Shown here: positions 9,362 through 21,580 of the stretch, piece by piece
Numbering within the stretch: position 1 is the stretch's first letter
Layout of the letters: each line of letters begins with the position of its first letter
The notes under the pieces: generated by a model
Database searches by the model: none
What the model saw: only the letters and a program-made list of their open reading frames with translations
What the model was told of the DNA's origin: nothing
Position numbers and translations under genes: made by a program
From: Saussurea involucrata
Taxonomy: Eukaryota; Streptophyta; Magnoliopsida; Asterales; Asteraceae
NCBI GenBank assembly: GCA_033807775.1
Contig: CM066314.1
Span: forward strand, 33,219,001 to 33,283,000
Reading direction: 5' to 3'
DNA: 64,000 nucleotides

Positions 9362-11559
9362 CTAAGGTTGTGGAGGAGCATCGATCACGACCTTGTCCGA
9401 TACCTCATCTTGAAAACCCTCAGCAACCGCCTCCTCTTCGACCTCCCTCTGGTCATCCAAGTCGAGATCTCTCTCGGTCCCGACTCTCTCATAAAAGAGA
9501 CGCAACTCATCTGATGCTGAAGCCAAAGGATCCTTACCCTGCAAGTGACGTCGCATAATTGCCGCACGCGCAGTAAGTCGAGCGTAACAAAGGAAAGACT
9601 TATTTTCGTCCTTCAACTCATCAGACTCCTTCAAACTTATCACCTTAGCCTTGATTTCCACGACTTCCTTCCTCTTCGCGGTTACGGATTCCTTCATCCC
9701 TTCCAGCTCCTCTCTCTGGTCGCGCATCAAAGTCAGGGACTCCTTCAAACGCGAGTTTATATCGTCTCTTGTATGACTGAGGGCATCCAATTCGTCTAGA
9801 GCATGGTCAAGGCGCGCTGACATCGCTTCTTCATGTTCCAAAGCAGCTTTCTCTTTAGCTAGCGCTGCATCTTCATATTTGGTAACAAAAGCCGTTGAAA
9901 CCTCTATATTCGTCGTTTCGGCATGCAATGCCAGAGATGCTTGGAACGCCTGAAGAATCATAATATGAGCAGCATTAGTAAACAACGACAACGACAACGA
10001 CAACGACAAACGACAAGTCTTGAAAGAAAGGCTTACCAAGAACAAGAGTCCAGCTGTATGGAACTCTTTCTTCTCAAAAGAAAACCCGTCAAAACGCTAC
10101 CTGAAAGTCGGAAGCAAATGTTTTTTCCAAATGGGGGAACAACTTCGTCTCGTCCAAGACATTGTCGTCCAGAAAACCCGACGGCAACGTAAAGTTGACC
10201 GTCGTTTCCCCCAAAGGTCCCTTCTGCGCGCCTTTGCCCCTGTCGGCCGATGAAGGGCCGGATAGGACGACGGGAGACATTGTCGCCAGTTGCGCAGTAT
10301 CCACAGATTCAGCGCCGGTCGCAACCGACGCCTTCGCCTTCCTGGACAAGGCAACCCTCGATGGGTTACCCGTCTTCAAAGACGGTTCCCTCAGAACGGA
10401 CATCTTTGTCCTCTTTAAGAGGCCCGACCCGGCTGTCGGAACCTCTTTTCTCTTCAGGACTCCCGACCTAGCTGTCGAAACGTCCTTCTCCCTCGCCTCG
10501 CGAACTACTTCGACTTGGGCCGTCTTCCTAGCAACAGAAGACGTCGCCTGTGCTTGAGATTCACCTGAACGGTAAAAGAAAGAAGTTAGACTATTCAGAA
10601 CAGAGAAAGACCAGGTCAAGCGAAAAGAAGACAAAAGGATACTTACTAATTATCTCTACCTCTGGTTCTTCGCTCTTCTCTTCCTCCTCAGTCTTCTCAG
10701 AGTCCTCCTCTTCTTCTTTCTCCTCTCGACCCATCCTCATTCTGTCGCGCAAGAAAATGATGTCATCATCCTCGTCTATCAAATGACGCGTGACATACGA
10801 CCGGTCTTCGGTACTAAATTCCAAGAACTTTTCGACCTTAGCCCGAGAAACATCATCCGGCTCTACTTTATCGAAATTAATATCTACGCACAAAAAAGAA
10901 GATCAGTCAAAGAAACAATCGAGCAACAGAATAACATGAAAACGTACAGTCAAAGGCTCACCCATCATATTCCAACCCTCCCTAATCCAGTCACTATCAT
11001 TGTCCAGCGTCGACGCCCGTACGAATACATACCTCTTCTTCCATCCACGGTCGTTGACCGCAGTATTTAAAACCAGTGTGCGATCACCCTTGAACCTTGA
11101 AAACAAGCTATAGCGACGGTACTGATCACTCTTGACCTTATACGCCGTCAGAAGGTCCCTCACATTCATCGGTGGATTCCAGTTGGAGGTAAGTCATTCG
11201 ATGATCAAGATAACTCGCTAGAACTAGGGCATCAGTTGCCCCGACGAAAGATCAAATTCACACATAAATTCTTTGACTAAAGGCGAATATGGCCAGTGAA
11301 AGCCTATTTTGAACGGGTATTCGTATATAACAATGTACCCCTCGGTACACATCTCCGGTCGAATATTACCGGCCTTACTCACAGTAACCCCTGCAGGGAT
11401 TTTTGCTAAAACCCTAAAGTCGTCTAGGGCATCTTGATCCCGGATAGTGCTCCTAGGCTCCGTCGACATCGCTAAACCCGTCAACAAGATTTGTCGCTCA
11501 GAAAAACCCCAAATATCCCAGTTTTTTCTAGGCTTTCTAGCAATAGACTTGCGACGCAT
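9362..11559 (-). pseudogene. G1 antisense spliced gene: PF04195-like domain plus coiled coil (three premature stops)
   Basis: Minus-strand exons can be placed by comparison with G2 and G4: exon 1 about 11559-10962, intron 10961-10884, exon 2 10883-10647, intron 10646-10565, exon 3 10564-10037, intron 10036-9950, exon 4 9949-9362. All introns begin GT and end AG and keep the frame. Exon 1 encodes the 'putative gypsy type transposon' signature (YEYPFKIGFHWPYSPLVKEF, GQLMP, then FKGDRTLVLNTAVNDRGWK). Exon 2 is acidic, exon 3 a Ser/Lys-rich linker, exon 4 a long Glu/Lys/Leu coiled coil. Three in-frame stops between GQLMP and LTSNWNPP (11225-11180) break exon 1. The role of this domain is unknown; extra ORFs in Tat-type elements are documented as a class. 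Confidence 0.78.
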
Positions 11560-11674
11560 ACGCAAACTGGAGGGTCGTATCTTATATGATCTCAGAAAAA
11601 CTTAAATTAGGTCAAAGGACCCTTACAACTTTTAATCGAACGGAAATCGCCAAGAAAAGATCCATCGTAATCTT

Positions 11675-11682
11675 TATTTATG
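11675..11682 (-). promoter_or_regulatory. TATA-like box of the G1 antisense gene
   Basis: On the minus strand CATAAATAAAG is followed by a stretch nearly identical to that after the G2 TATA box at 5423. The first base is changed from T to C, so promoter strength may be lowered. Confidence 0.4.
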
Positions 11683-11972
11683 CAGTCGATCATGTCAAGT
11701 CGAATCCCTGGATAACCGCTGCGCGTCCCCGTCCTTTCGTATGACCGCAGGGATCGTCGACACCTGTCCTCGACAGCTGGTAAGCATCATCGTGTGTCAG
11801 TATGACGTCACGACCCCGTTCCCTTTTCAACTTCTCGTTCAGTTAGAAACGAACCAGTCTATCTCCAAGGCGATTGAGGTAATTTCTAACTCTTGTCTTA
11901 TTTCCTATGCGTCTGCTGGACAAAATTTAAAACTTAAATTTAACATTCAATTTTCAAATTTTGGGGGCAAAC

Positions 11973-12956
11973 TGTTTGGGCAAAAAATCACGTCGTACGA
12001 CCACGACCAGAACAGGTAAGACGCACGTCGTAATCCAAATCTTGTATTAAGATAACGTCTCGACGAGAACCCAGAAAACATCCATCGTCGCCCGTAAAAG
12101 GTAAGTCGTACGTTACCCATGACACTCGACCTTAGCATCGCTCGTCCCGTACGACCATCGCGTAAGATCATTGTACTGACGACCAAAGCTAACGTTAACC
12201 TTGACTGTTACGTTTGTTAAGTGTTTAATGCAGGAGTCAAAGTCATTAAAGAGCAACGGATATAACCGACACAACCATCAATGATCGATAACCGTAACGG
12301 ACGAAGATCATCATGGATAATCACTCCGGCGACCGTTTCCAACCGTTGTAGCCGTTGATCGAATAATTAATGGAGCTAATTAATGACGCGAAGACTATAA
12401 AAGACAAGCTAAAGCCTCATTTCAAGGGACATCGGTTAACATCGAAAATATATAAGCGAGCATCACCAAACAGCATAGAAAATCATCCCAACTCATAGCA
12501 AAGAACATTCAAACTCTGGAGATCAAGTACTGAAAGACAGAACCCTACTGCGAACTCAAGAACACTCGAGGAAAAGCTCAAGTATCGCTCTCGACGCACG
12601 ACAAACCGCCCTCGACTAGAAGCTCACACTTTGTATTCACACACGACAAACACATGTTTTCACATTTAAACACTTGTACTTTACATTTCGAAGTATTTCC
12701 TTCATTTGTATTGTAATCATCGTACGACTGACGCCAGTACCAAGGACGTCGCCCCTGTTTGGCGACCATAGTGCAGCGACGACATCCATTGTCGTCCGCA
12801 GGTTTTTTCCTCGTTGAGGTTTTTCCTGCGTCATGAAATTCCTTGTCTCGTTTATTTTTTTCCTCGTCGCACGTCTCGTCGAAAGATCCTTTCTTTAGTT
12901 GATTAAGTCCACATCGACCTTAAGTTGTCCCTTTGGTGCGATTTTTGGCATTAACA
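11973..12956 (+). repeat. G1 3' LTR
   Basis: It runs from TGTTTGGG to TTAACA, with a purine tract immediately before it and target duplication GCGTC immediately after it (12957-12961). Confidence 0.93.
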
Positions 12957-12961
12957 GCGTC

Positions 12962-14441
12962 TAGCGAAGATCCCTGCGGAAGTAGAGTTAACCATTCCAG
13001 GGGATATACGTCCTGAGAATTGTCCCGAAGGATGCTTCGTGATATACGAGTATCCCTTCAAAATAGGGTTTGAGTGGCCGTATTCGGTTTTATCTAAGAA
13101 TTTCATGCGATATTTTGGCCTGTCACCAGGGCAGTTGATGCCCCAACTTTGGCGGGTTTTTTTTGTTATCGAGCGATTGTCTGCAAAGTGGGATCCACCT
13201 ATGACCTCGAATGATTTCTGGTTGGCTTATCATGTTAAGAGAGACAAGAATTGGCGTTACAGTCCGTATTCCAAGTTTAAGGGTGACCGCACCCTGGTTT
13301 TGGGAACTGGCGTCAATGATCGTAGGTGGAAATCGAGGTATGTATTCGTGCGTACTGACTCACTTGACATCAATAGCAAATGGATTCGTCCTGACTGGAA
13401 CATGGGAGGTATGCTTTTTCGATATATGTCACTGTTTGGTTCTTCCGCTTTCTATTTACTCATTGCTTTTTGTCGTCTTCAGAGATTCAGTACAATGCCT
13501 TGCACCCGAACGAAGGTTCTCGAGCCAAGGTCGACAGACTCCTGAGTTATAGTACTGATGATCGATCTTTCGTCACGTGGCAACCGGCGGCCGAGGACGA
13601 GGACGCGATGAGAGATTCTAAAGAAGAGGGAGAGGAGGATGAGAGGGAAGAAGCGACTGGTAAATGTACCATAGTTTTTATTTTACTTTGTTTACTCTAT
13701 CCGCCTGACGCTTCATGTATTTCCTGATCAGTGCCGACCAAGAGGAAATCGGTCTCTAGGGCGAGAGGGGAGCAGGTTATGCGTGCCCTTTGGGGTGAAA
13801 ATGTTTCGACAGCTGTGTCGAGCGAAAAGAGAACCCGGAGGACAGTCCTGAGGGAACCGTCGTCTAGGGTTGATAACTCACCGGGAGTTGTTCTGCCTAA
13901 GGAGGCGAGGGTGTCATCTAGCCGTTTCGGCGTAACGGACGCGACACCAGCAAGTTCTGCGCTTCCGGCGACGGTGACGAAGCCGATGTCCAAAGTGTCG
14001 ATCCCAACGTCTGCTGACAGGGGCGAGAGATTATCGGCCGAAGTTATGACGGTCAATTTTACATTGCCGTCTGACTTTATGGCGGATGGTGTCCTAGACG
14101 GGACGACGTCGTTCCCTCATCTGGGGAAGTATTTGCTCCCGTCTTTCGGGGAGCGTTTTCGTGGAGTTCCGGTCGGAGAGATTGGATCTCAAGTTGCCAG
14201 TCTGGCGTTCATGGTGAGTGTCATTCTTTCATGACTTGAAAGAGAAGTGGTGGCGTTGGAGAGAGAGAAGGCGGCTTTAGATAGGGAGAGGTTTGCCTTG
14301 GCGCGTGCTGACGAGCTAGCCATCCATCTTTTCGATGCTCAGTATGAACTGCAGGAGATTCGTGCGGGAGGAGTGGCAGATGAAGGTCCTCGGGTCGGGA
14401 CTTCGAGCAGGGATACGACCGATGTTCCCCCTGCCGTCTAG
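12962..14441 (+). pseudogene. G2 antisense spliced gene, remainder (PF04195-like domain and tail)
   Basis: This continues exon 1 from 5700 in frame. Exon 1 runs to 13408 and carries the intact signature (YEYPFKIGFEWPYSVL, GQLMPQLWRV, FKGDRTLVLGTGVNDRRW) with no stop, unlike G1 and G4. Intron 1 is 13409-13483, exon 2 (acidic) 13484-13659, intron 2 13660-13731, exon 3 13732-14213 (linker ending FPHLGKYLLPSFGERF and a VASLAF motif). A donor GTGAGT follows at 14214. The expected acceptor and most of the coiled-coil exon appear deleted, because a short Glu/Arg-rich tail (14247-14441) follows almost at once. Apart from that loss and the G1 insertion this is the best-preserved N-terminal domain of the three copies. 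Confidence 0.8.
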
Positions 14442-15213
14442 AATTTTCCTTTCCTTGTTTGTTTTGCCATTCGACCAATCAGGGATCGAGTATGTATATA
14501 ATGGTTTACTTAATGAATATATCTTTTGCTTATGCTTTATTAGAATCACATTTGATTATAAAGTCGAACATAAGATACATATGAAATCATGCGACTAAGG
14601 CACTCATTGTAATATGATAATAAAAACGTAAAACAAATAAAAACACGCGATTAAAGCATCCATTCAGGGTATAAAAGCTAAGAAACTTAGATGTAAGTTA
14701 TTTAGGCTTTGTGATTGTACGACGAGATCGTACGAGGAATTTGCGTCGTATGCCCCTGTGGAGGGATGGTCAGGGAAGAAAATCATGATTGTTTATGTCG
14801 TGCGATTCTGCGAATTTAAAGTCATCTAGTAGACTTAATGATTACTGTCGTGCGATTCTGCGATAATCTGTCGTGCGATTCTGCGATAAAACGATGTCGG
14901 GGCTGGTCGTTGGCTAGCCAACGACCCTCCGATGCTTAAGTCAGTAAACGTTTTGTGAGAAAAAATCGTATGAAAAAGAGTTAGAGAACGTACCATTTCA
15001 GACTCTCTCTATTTGCCCCCTGTCATTTATTACCTTATTCTTTTTGGGAGGAAAATATAGGTTTTAAATGACAGAATGACACGGGGAAATATTGTCCTGC
15101 GTTGACTATGTTGTCGTGCGACCGGGCACCATAGTAGACTTATCTCTGTGAAAAGATATTAATTTAGGGATAGAGGAATGAACCTGTCGAGAGCCTGATC
15201 TTGTGACTTTGGT
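14442..15213 (-). other. G2 untranslated region between convergent genes
   Basis: No ORF is seen. It contains three TCGTGCGATTCTGCGA-like repeats near 14798-14890, the family's perfect 22-bp palindrome at 14905-14926, and the purine-rich tract (minus strand) near 15000-15030. The order is the same as in G1 and G4, and in all three the segment lies between the 3' ends of gag-protease and the antisense gene. Confidence 0.65.
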
Positions 15214-17559
15214 TTATTTTTGCGGCTTCAAGGTAGACTTGTAGCACTCACGAGCGACTTTTGGCTCACTTTTAATCTCCTGGATTCCCCATGGCGTAGG
15301 GAATTTCAACATTTGATGATACGTCGAGGGAACGGCTTTCATATCATGGATCCATGGTCGTCCTAAGATGATGTTATAGGCCGACGCACAATTGATGACA
15401 CTGAACTTGGTCTGCTTGTTGACTCCTCCAGCGTAGACGGGCAAGATTATCACTCCGAAGGTGCTCGTCGCTTCTCCATTGAAACCGACCAAAGTCGTCG
15501 AACGTCGGGTGATTTCCGAGCGATCGATTCCCATGGCTTTGATGGTGTTGAGAAAAATAACCTTTGCTGAGCTGCCCCCGTCGATTAAGACTCGACGCGT
15601 TAGACAGTTACCAACCGTGATCTGAAGGATCAACTTGTCGTGATGCTTCTGATACGAGTCGCCAAGGTCGACGTGGTCGAACACAATCTTCATGGCTTCT
15701 AGCTCCAAATCTGCTTTGGGTCTAGACGAGCGAGGAATAGGCCGATCATCGGGCGCCTGATTGGCATGACGCTTGGCCGCTGAATACGTCAGACCAAACA
15801 CATCTGAACCACCGGTGATGCAATTGACGACCTTCGCATGCTCGGGGGTCGTCGTTCGATGTCCGTTAGCTGAAATAGCGACATCGTCGATGATATCTTT
15901 GAGATTTCCTTTCGGAAAATGATATGCTAGTTCCTTCTTCAATGCGATACAGTCGTCTGTCGCATGACCATGATCGGCATGGAAGTCGCACCACTTTGAT
16001 TTGTCTTTCTTAGCATCTTCCAGGTCGGACTTCTTTGGCCATCAAATGGTTGCTTGAGCGGTCTTAGAGCTCCGACTAAGTCCTTTGCAGATCCTTTGAA
16101 TCCGTAAGAGGATATCTTGGGGTACTGAGTGAACTTAGTCGCGGTCTTGGCCTCTGCTTTCGTCTTGAAACGAACATTTGAAATTTGGCGCGGTGGCTCT
16201 ATTCTGGAAACAACCTTTGTCTTGAACTCTGGCTTTCTGACGCTAACGACTTCTTGTCGTCAGTGTGCTTGCGACGAAAGGCGGCATCATCTTCGACCCT
16301 CATATATGCCAAGGTTCGAGCTCGGATGTCTTCGAAAGTCTCTGGGGGATACTTGGTCAGATCGATATATAGACCTGAACTATCATCTAGACCACGCTTA
16401 TAAGCTTCGATCGCAGTTTTGATGTCACAATTGCGGATACTGATCATTTCGGCATTGAATCTATTGAAATAACTTCGAATAGACTCATTGGTCTTCTGCA
16501 TGACATAGTACATATCACTAGTCTACTTTTCCATCTTACGACTGCTGGTGAATTGCCGGGAGAATTGGTTGACCAATTCGGCGAATGACCCGATAGATTT
16601 GGGTTTGAGATTGGTCAACCATTGGAGAGCTGGACCAGTGAGAGTCGCGCCGAAACTCTTGCACATGCATACTTCCTGGTACAAGTGTGGAATCGAGATT
16701 GTCCACATGAGCTGCTTATACTGCGCGACATGCTCGGTTGGATCGGTCAGACCCGAATACTTGGGAGTGAAGGCAGGAATGTTATACTTCTTTGGGACCT
16801 CGACGGTGGCGATCTCGTCGATGAAGGGTGACGCCTGATACCCCGACCGAGGCTCGACATCGATAGGCACGGTCGCCCCAGGCAACTTGGCGAGCAAGGA
16901 CAGGACGCGCTCATTCTGGTCTTCTAACATCTTCAAACGCTGGGTGACGGGATCGTTAAGATCAGGATTTGCCACTGTCGAGGGATTGGTCCCTGAACTA
17001 GTGCCATTACCATGCGATGAACCATTGGTGTCCCCGTTGAATGGAACAAAATATGGCTGCGACCCATAGTGGAATTGCTGCGGTCCATTCTGAAACGATT
17101 GTGGTCCATGCTGAAATGGCTGCGATCTCTGCTGGAAAGATTGCGATCCTTGCTGGAAAGGTTGCGGACCACTTTGGAACGGCTGAGAAAACGCCTGGGA
17201 TCCATTCTGAAACGGCTGGGCGCCACCTTGCAATGGTTGGGATCCGTTGTACAAGGGTGGTGGTCGGATGTGCTGAGGGGGAATCTGCCCAGACTGGGGA
17301 TTCGGAATGAACGGACCCGACTGCTGATTCTGCATGAATGGACCTGGATACTGATTCTGCGCGGACGGGCCTGGTCCCGGACTTGGATTCTGGATGAATG
17401 GTCTAGGACCATTCTGGGTCCAAAAGGATTCCTTAGCCGCACGATCTCTTCAGCTGCTCTGCGATTCTGCTCTGCCATTGCATTGAGTTGATTCCTGACA
17501 ACCTCGAGCTCCTGATACATCTGAGCGACGGCTTGCTGCGGATTTCCAGGGGCTGCCAT
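15214..17559 (-). pseudogene. gag-pro: gag-protease of G2
   Basis: The minus-strand ATG at 17559 opens the same coiled-coil start as G1 gag. A one-base frameshift near 17420 leads into the GSQPFQ-rich linker and Retrotrans_gag domain (17335-16523). There is a TAG at 16514-16516 where G1 has CAG, a frameshift near 16245 and a TGA at 16042-16044 where G1 has CGA. From 16041 a clean frame covers the CDFHADHGHATDDC knuckle-like motif and a retropepsin with LIDGGSS (the DGGS form usual in Tat-type elements) and ILGRPWIHD. It ends in a stop at 15214, with no reverse transcriptase after it. The protease part looks undamaged. Confidence 0.87.
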
Positions 17560-17642
17560 TTTCCTGCAACAAAAAATAGAAGAAACTCCAAGAAACTATT
17601 AGTAGAATGCACGTTCGTCGAGGATTTTCTCTAGATGTAGTC

Positions 17643-17660
17643 CCACGGATGGCGCCAAAC
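17643..17660 (-). other. Primer-binding site of G2
   Basis: On the minus strand TGGCGCCATCCGTGGGA lies directly after the LTR, identical to the site in G1, G3 and G5. Confidence 0.85.
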
Positions 17661-18543
17661 TGTTAATGCCAAAAATCGCACCAAAGGGACAACTTAAGGT
17701 TGATGTGGACTTAAACAACTAAAGAAAGAATCTTTCGACGAAACGTGCGACGAGGATAAAAATAAAGAAACAAGGGATTTGGTGACGCAGGAAAACCTCA
17801 AACGAGGAAAAAACCTGCGGACGACAGTGGGTGTCGTCGCTATACTATGGTCGCCAATCAGGGGCGATGTCCTTGGATACTGGTGTCGATCATACAGTGA
17901 TTACAATACAAATGAAGAAAATGCTTCGAAATATAAAGTACAAATGTTTAAAATATAAAACAGGTGTTTGTCGTGTGAATACAAAGTGTGAACTGCTGGC
18001 CGAGAGCTGTTGTCGTGCGTCGAGAGCGATACTTAGAATAATGGTTCTTCACTTCAGGTGTTCTTGAATATTGCTTCGGTTGTTAATCGCCGGATATTCG
18101 ATGTCTTGAAATGTTGATTGAGCTTGATATTTATAGTCTTCGCGTCCTTAGCTTCATCCATAAATGCTCATTTAATGGCCTTAACGGTTGGAAACGGTCG
18201 CCGGAGTAATGATCTTCGTCCGTTACGGTCGCCGGCTGTTTAATGATTGCGTCGGTTATAGTCGTTGCTCCTTAATGACTTTTACTCCTGCATTAAACAC
18301 TTAACAAACGGTCATGGTGAACGTTAGCTTTGGTCGAGGTCGCACGTCCTTATGTAATAGTCGTGCGGATCGGGCGACGCTATGGTCGAGCGTCGTAAGG
18401 AACTCTCGACTTACCTTTTATGAGGGACGACGATGGTGTTCTGGGTCTTTGTCGAGACCTTATCTTAATACAAGATATAGTCCTTAATCATACGTCTTAC
18501 TTGTTCTGGTCGCAGTCGAGCGACGTGATCTTTTGCCCAAACA
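17661..18543 (-). repeat. G2 5' LTR (883 bp)
   Basis: Minus-strand LTR from TGTTTGGGC (18543) to the TTAACA end (17661). It is the shorter LTR type, alignable with the G1 and G4 LTRs. Confidence 0.9.
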
Positions 18544-21500
18544 GACACCGGTTGTGGAACTCACATTTGTAATAATGTGCAGGGACTAAGGGGAAGTAGA
18601 AAGCTAAACGACGGAGCTTTGGACCTATACGTAGGAAATGGAATGCGTGCAGCTGTTAAAGCTATAGGGAGCTTTGATCTTATCCTCCCTAATGGATTGA
18701 TTATTGTTTTAGACAATTGTCATTATGCACCTACTATTACTAGGGGTATTGTTTCGCTTTCTCGTTTTAAGAAAAATGGTTTTATCCATGTTTTTACGGA
18801 TTATGGTATTTCAGTTTCTAAGGATAATATATTTTATTTTAATGCTATTCCTGGTGATGATATTTTTGAAATTGACATGCATAATCTTGTTTCAAGCGAT
18901 AGTTCTATATACACATATAGCACTAAGAAATCCAAACGGAATTTGGATTCAACTTACCTATGGCACTGCCGTCTTTGCCACATAAGCAAGAAGCGCATTA
19001 TGAAGCTGCAACACGATGGGCTTCTAAAGTCAACCGATGATGAGTCGTTTGATAAATGCCTCTCTTGCATATCTGGGAAAATGACAAGAAAACCTTTCTC
19101 CCATATAGGTGAAAGAGCCAAAGATCTACTTGGACTCATACATACTGATGTATGTGGTCCATTTAGAACTGTGTCTAGGGAAGGTGCTAACTACTTCATC
19201 CCTTTCACTGATGATTTCAGTCGCTATGGTTATGTGTACTTGATTAAACATAAACATGAAGCCTTTGAAACGTTCAAAGCCTTTCAAAGTGAAGTAGAAA
19301 ATCAACTCGGAAAGACTATTAAAGCTCTCCGATCAGATCGAGGAGGAGAGTACATGAGTCAAGAGTTTTTAGACCATCTGACTAAGTGTGGGATTGTCTC
19401 ACAATTCACTCCTCCATACACTCCACAACATAATGGTGTATCTGAAAGGAGAAATCGAACTTTGCTAGACATAGTTTGATCCATGATGAGTCTAACTACT
19501 TTGCCACTGTCCTTTTGGGGTTGTGCTCTAGAGTTTGCTGCTCGCATACTCAATATGGTTCCGAACAAGAAGGTTGATAAGACACCATATGAAATATGGC
19601 ACGGGAAAGTCCCTAATCTGTCTTACTTGAAGGTCTGGGGTTGCGAGGCTCTCGTGAAACGAGACACACCGAACAAACTTGAGCCTAGATCTATCAAGTG
19701 TATCTTCGTAGGGTACCCAAAGAAAACGATGGGTTACTATTTCTACTACCCACCCGAAAACAAAATATTTGTTGCTCGGTATGCTGAGTTTCTTGAGAAC
19801 AGTCTCATTTTACAAGAAGCAAGTGGGAGCACAGTAGAACTTGACGAGATTCAAAGCGAAGATGTGCAACCTCCTGGTGACACTAGCGAACATCACGCTG
19901 AGGCTGAACATGCAGATGTTGAACCACAGAATGATGTAATTCCCATTCGTAGATCCGCAAGGACACCTCAAGCACCTAAACGATATAGTTATTATATCGA
20001 TGCTGCGGAGCAGAATTTGGGGGATCATGGTGAACCCTCTAACTATCAAGCTGCATTGTTGGATCTAGAATCCGATAAATGGCTTGAAGCTATGAATGCT
20101 GAAATGCAATCCATGAAAGACAATCAAGTCTGGAACTTGGTTGATCTTCCTCCGAACAGCAAGACTGTCGGAAGCAAGTGGATCTTCAAGAAGAAGACCC
20201 ACATGGATGGCAATGTACACACATATAAAGCTCGTCTAGTAGCAAAAGGTTACACTCAAACCTACGGGGTTGACTATGAAGAAACCTTCTCGCCTGTTGC
20301 TGACATAAAGCTATTAGGATTCTTATAGCCATAGCAGCGTACCATGACTATGAGATTTGGCAAATGGATGTCAAAACCGCTTTCTTGAACGGTCACCTTG
20401 ATGAAGATGTTTACATGGTGCAACCTGAGGGTTTTGTGAATCCGAAACATCCCGAGAAAGTATGCAAGCTTCAAAGATCCATTTATGGACTGAAGCAAGC
20501 ATCCAGAAGTTGGAATAAAAGGTTGGATGAGGAAATCAAAACGTATGGTTTCACTCAAAACCTTGATGAGCCATGTGTGTATATGAGAGCTAGTGGGAGC
20601 ATCGTCGTTTTTCTAATCTTATATGTTGATGACATATTGCTCATGGGGAACAACGTTCCAATGCTACAAGATATCAAATCCTGGCTTGGAAAATGTTTTG
20701 CCATGAAAGATTTAGGCGATGCGGCGTACATCCAAGGAATCAAGATCTATCGGGATAGATCGAAGAGGTTAATTGGTTTAAGTCAAAGTGCGTACATTGA
20801 CAAAATTCTAAAACGGTTTAGAATGGATGCTTCCAAACGTGGAAGTCTTCCAATGCAACACAATGTAAACTTGAGTAAGACTCAGGGACCCTCCACACCT
20901 GATGAGGTGAAGCGGATGAAGGGAATCCCCTATGCTTCGGCTGTGGGATCCATCATGTATGCAGTGAGGTGCACTAGACCTGATGTAGCGTTCTCTCAGA
21001 ACCTTACGAGTAGATACCAACAGAATCCAGGAGAAAGTCACTGGACTGCTGTTAAGAACATACTGAAGTATCTTCGAAATACTAGAGATATGTTCCTTGT
21101 TTATGGTGGTGATGTAGAAAGAGAGCTCAGTGTTACTTTCTACACTGATGCTGGTTTCGAAATAGATCGAGATGACACTCGATCTCAGACTAGATACGTT
21201 TTCGTCATGAACGGAGGCGCTGTTGACTGGAAGAGTGCTAAGCAAAGCACTATTGCGATGTCTTCTACAGAAGCTGAATACATAGTTGCTTCCGAAACTG
21301 CAATGGAGGCTGTTTGGATACGGAAAGACCCATGGATATGTACTGCGATAATTCTGGTGCCATTATCATAGCCAACGAACCTGGAGTTCAAAAGGGTGCC
21401 AGACACTTCCGCAGGAAGACTCACTACATTCGAGAGGCTATCGAGATGGGTGATATTCGTCTTCTCAAAGTTCACATAGATGACAACTTAGCTGATCCCT

Positions 21501-21580
21501 TTACGAAACCAATGTCTTGTACCAAACATATCAAGCATGCTAGGAACATTGGACTTCGACCAGCTAGTAGTCTCATGTAG
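18544..21580 (+). pseudogene. pol: pol of CopC (protease end, integrase, reverse transcriptase, RNase H)
   Basis: Domains in order: the protease motif DTGCG at the G2 junction; a GAG-pre-integrase histidine/cysteine region (WHCRLCH at 18961 and CLSCISGK); the integrase core with HTDVCGPF, RSDRGGEY and PQHNGVSERRNR; reverse transcriptase with VDYEETFSPV, QMDVKTAFLNG and LYVDDILLMG; and RNase H with STEAEYIV and the ending DNLADPFTKP. Breaks are a TAG at 19477-19479, a frameshift near 20310 and another near 21330. The catalytic triads of integrase and reverse transcriptase are otherwise readable, so decay is mild. It would have copied and integrated the element's RNA. Confidence 0.9.

Larger units (their letters stand above)
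5701..12956 (+). mobile_element. G1: gag-only Ty3/gypsy element with antisense gene, complete with target duplication
   Basis: The 7256-bp element is bounded by LTRs 5701-6685 and 11973-12956 (985 and 984 bp, TG...CA) and flanked by the exact 5-bp duplication GCGTC. Interior order: primer site 6689, gag 6787-8413, a trace of protease (up to about 8580), an untranslated region with a perfect palindrome, the antisense gene (11559-9362, minus strand), and a purine tract AAATTTTGGGGGCAAAC just before the 3' LTR. Reverse transcriptase and integrase are absent. The near-equal LTR lengths suggest a fairly recent insertion. It interrupts exon 1 of G2's antisense gene. Confidence 0.93.
5321..18543 (-). 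mobile_element. G2: gag-protease-only Ty3/gypsy element with antisense gene (interrupted by G1; 3' end off-window)
   Basis: The minus-strand 5' LTR is at 17661-18543, followed by the primer site, gag-protease (17559-15214), an untranslated region with a palindrome, and the plus-strand antisense gene (14441 back to 12962, then 5700 back to 5640). The antisense gene's promoter region continues to 5321, where G3 has inserted; the remaining 3' end lies left of the window. No reverse transcriptase, RNase H or integrase is present between the protease stop and the antisense gene. G2 lies in CopC: bases 18544-18548 (GACAC) are the right target flank and encode the first residues of CopC's protease motif. 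Confidence 0.88.

Noticed and set aside
17069..17491. 140-codon plus-strand ORF rich in Leu/Arg heptads
   Set aside because: It is the complement of the repetitive Gln/Pro-rich linker of G2 gag; the periodicity comes from that repeat.
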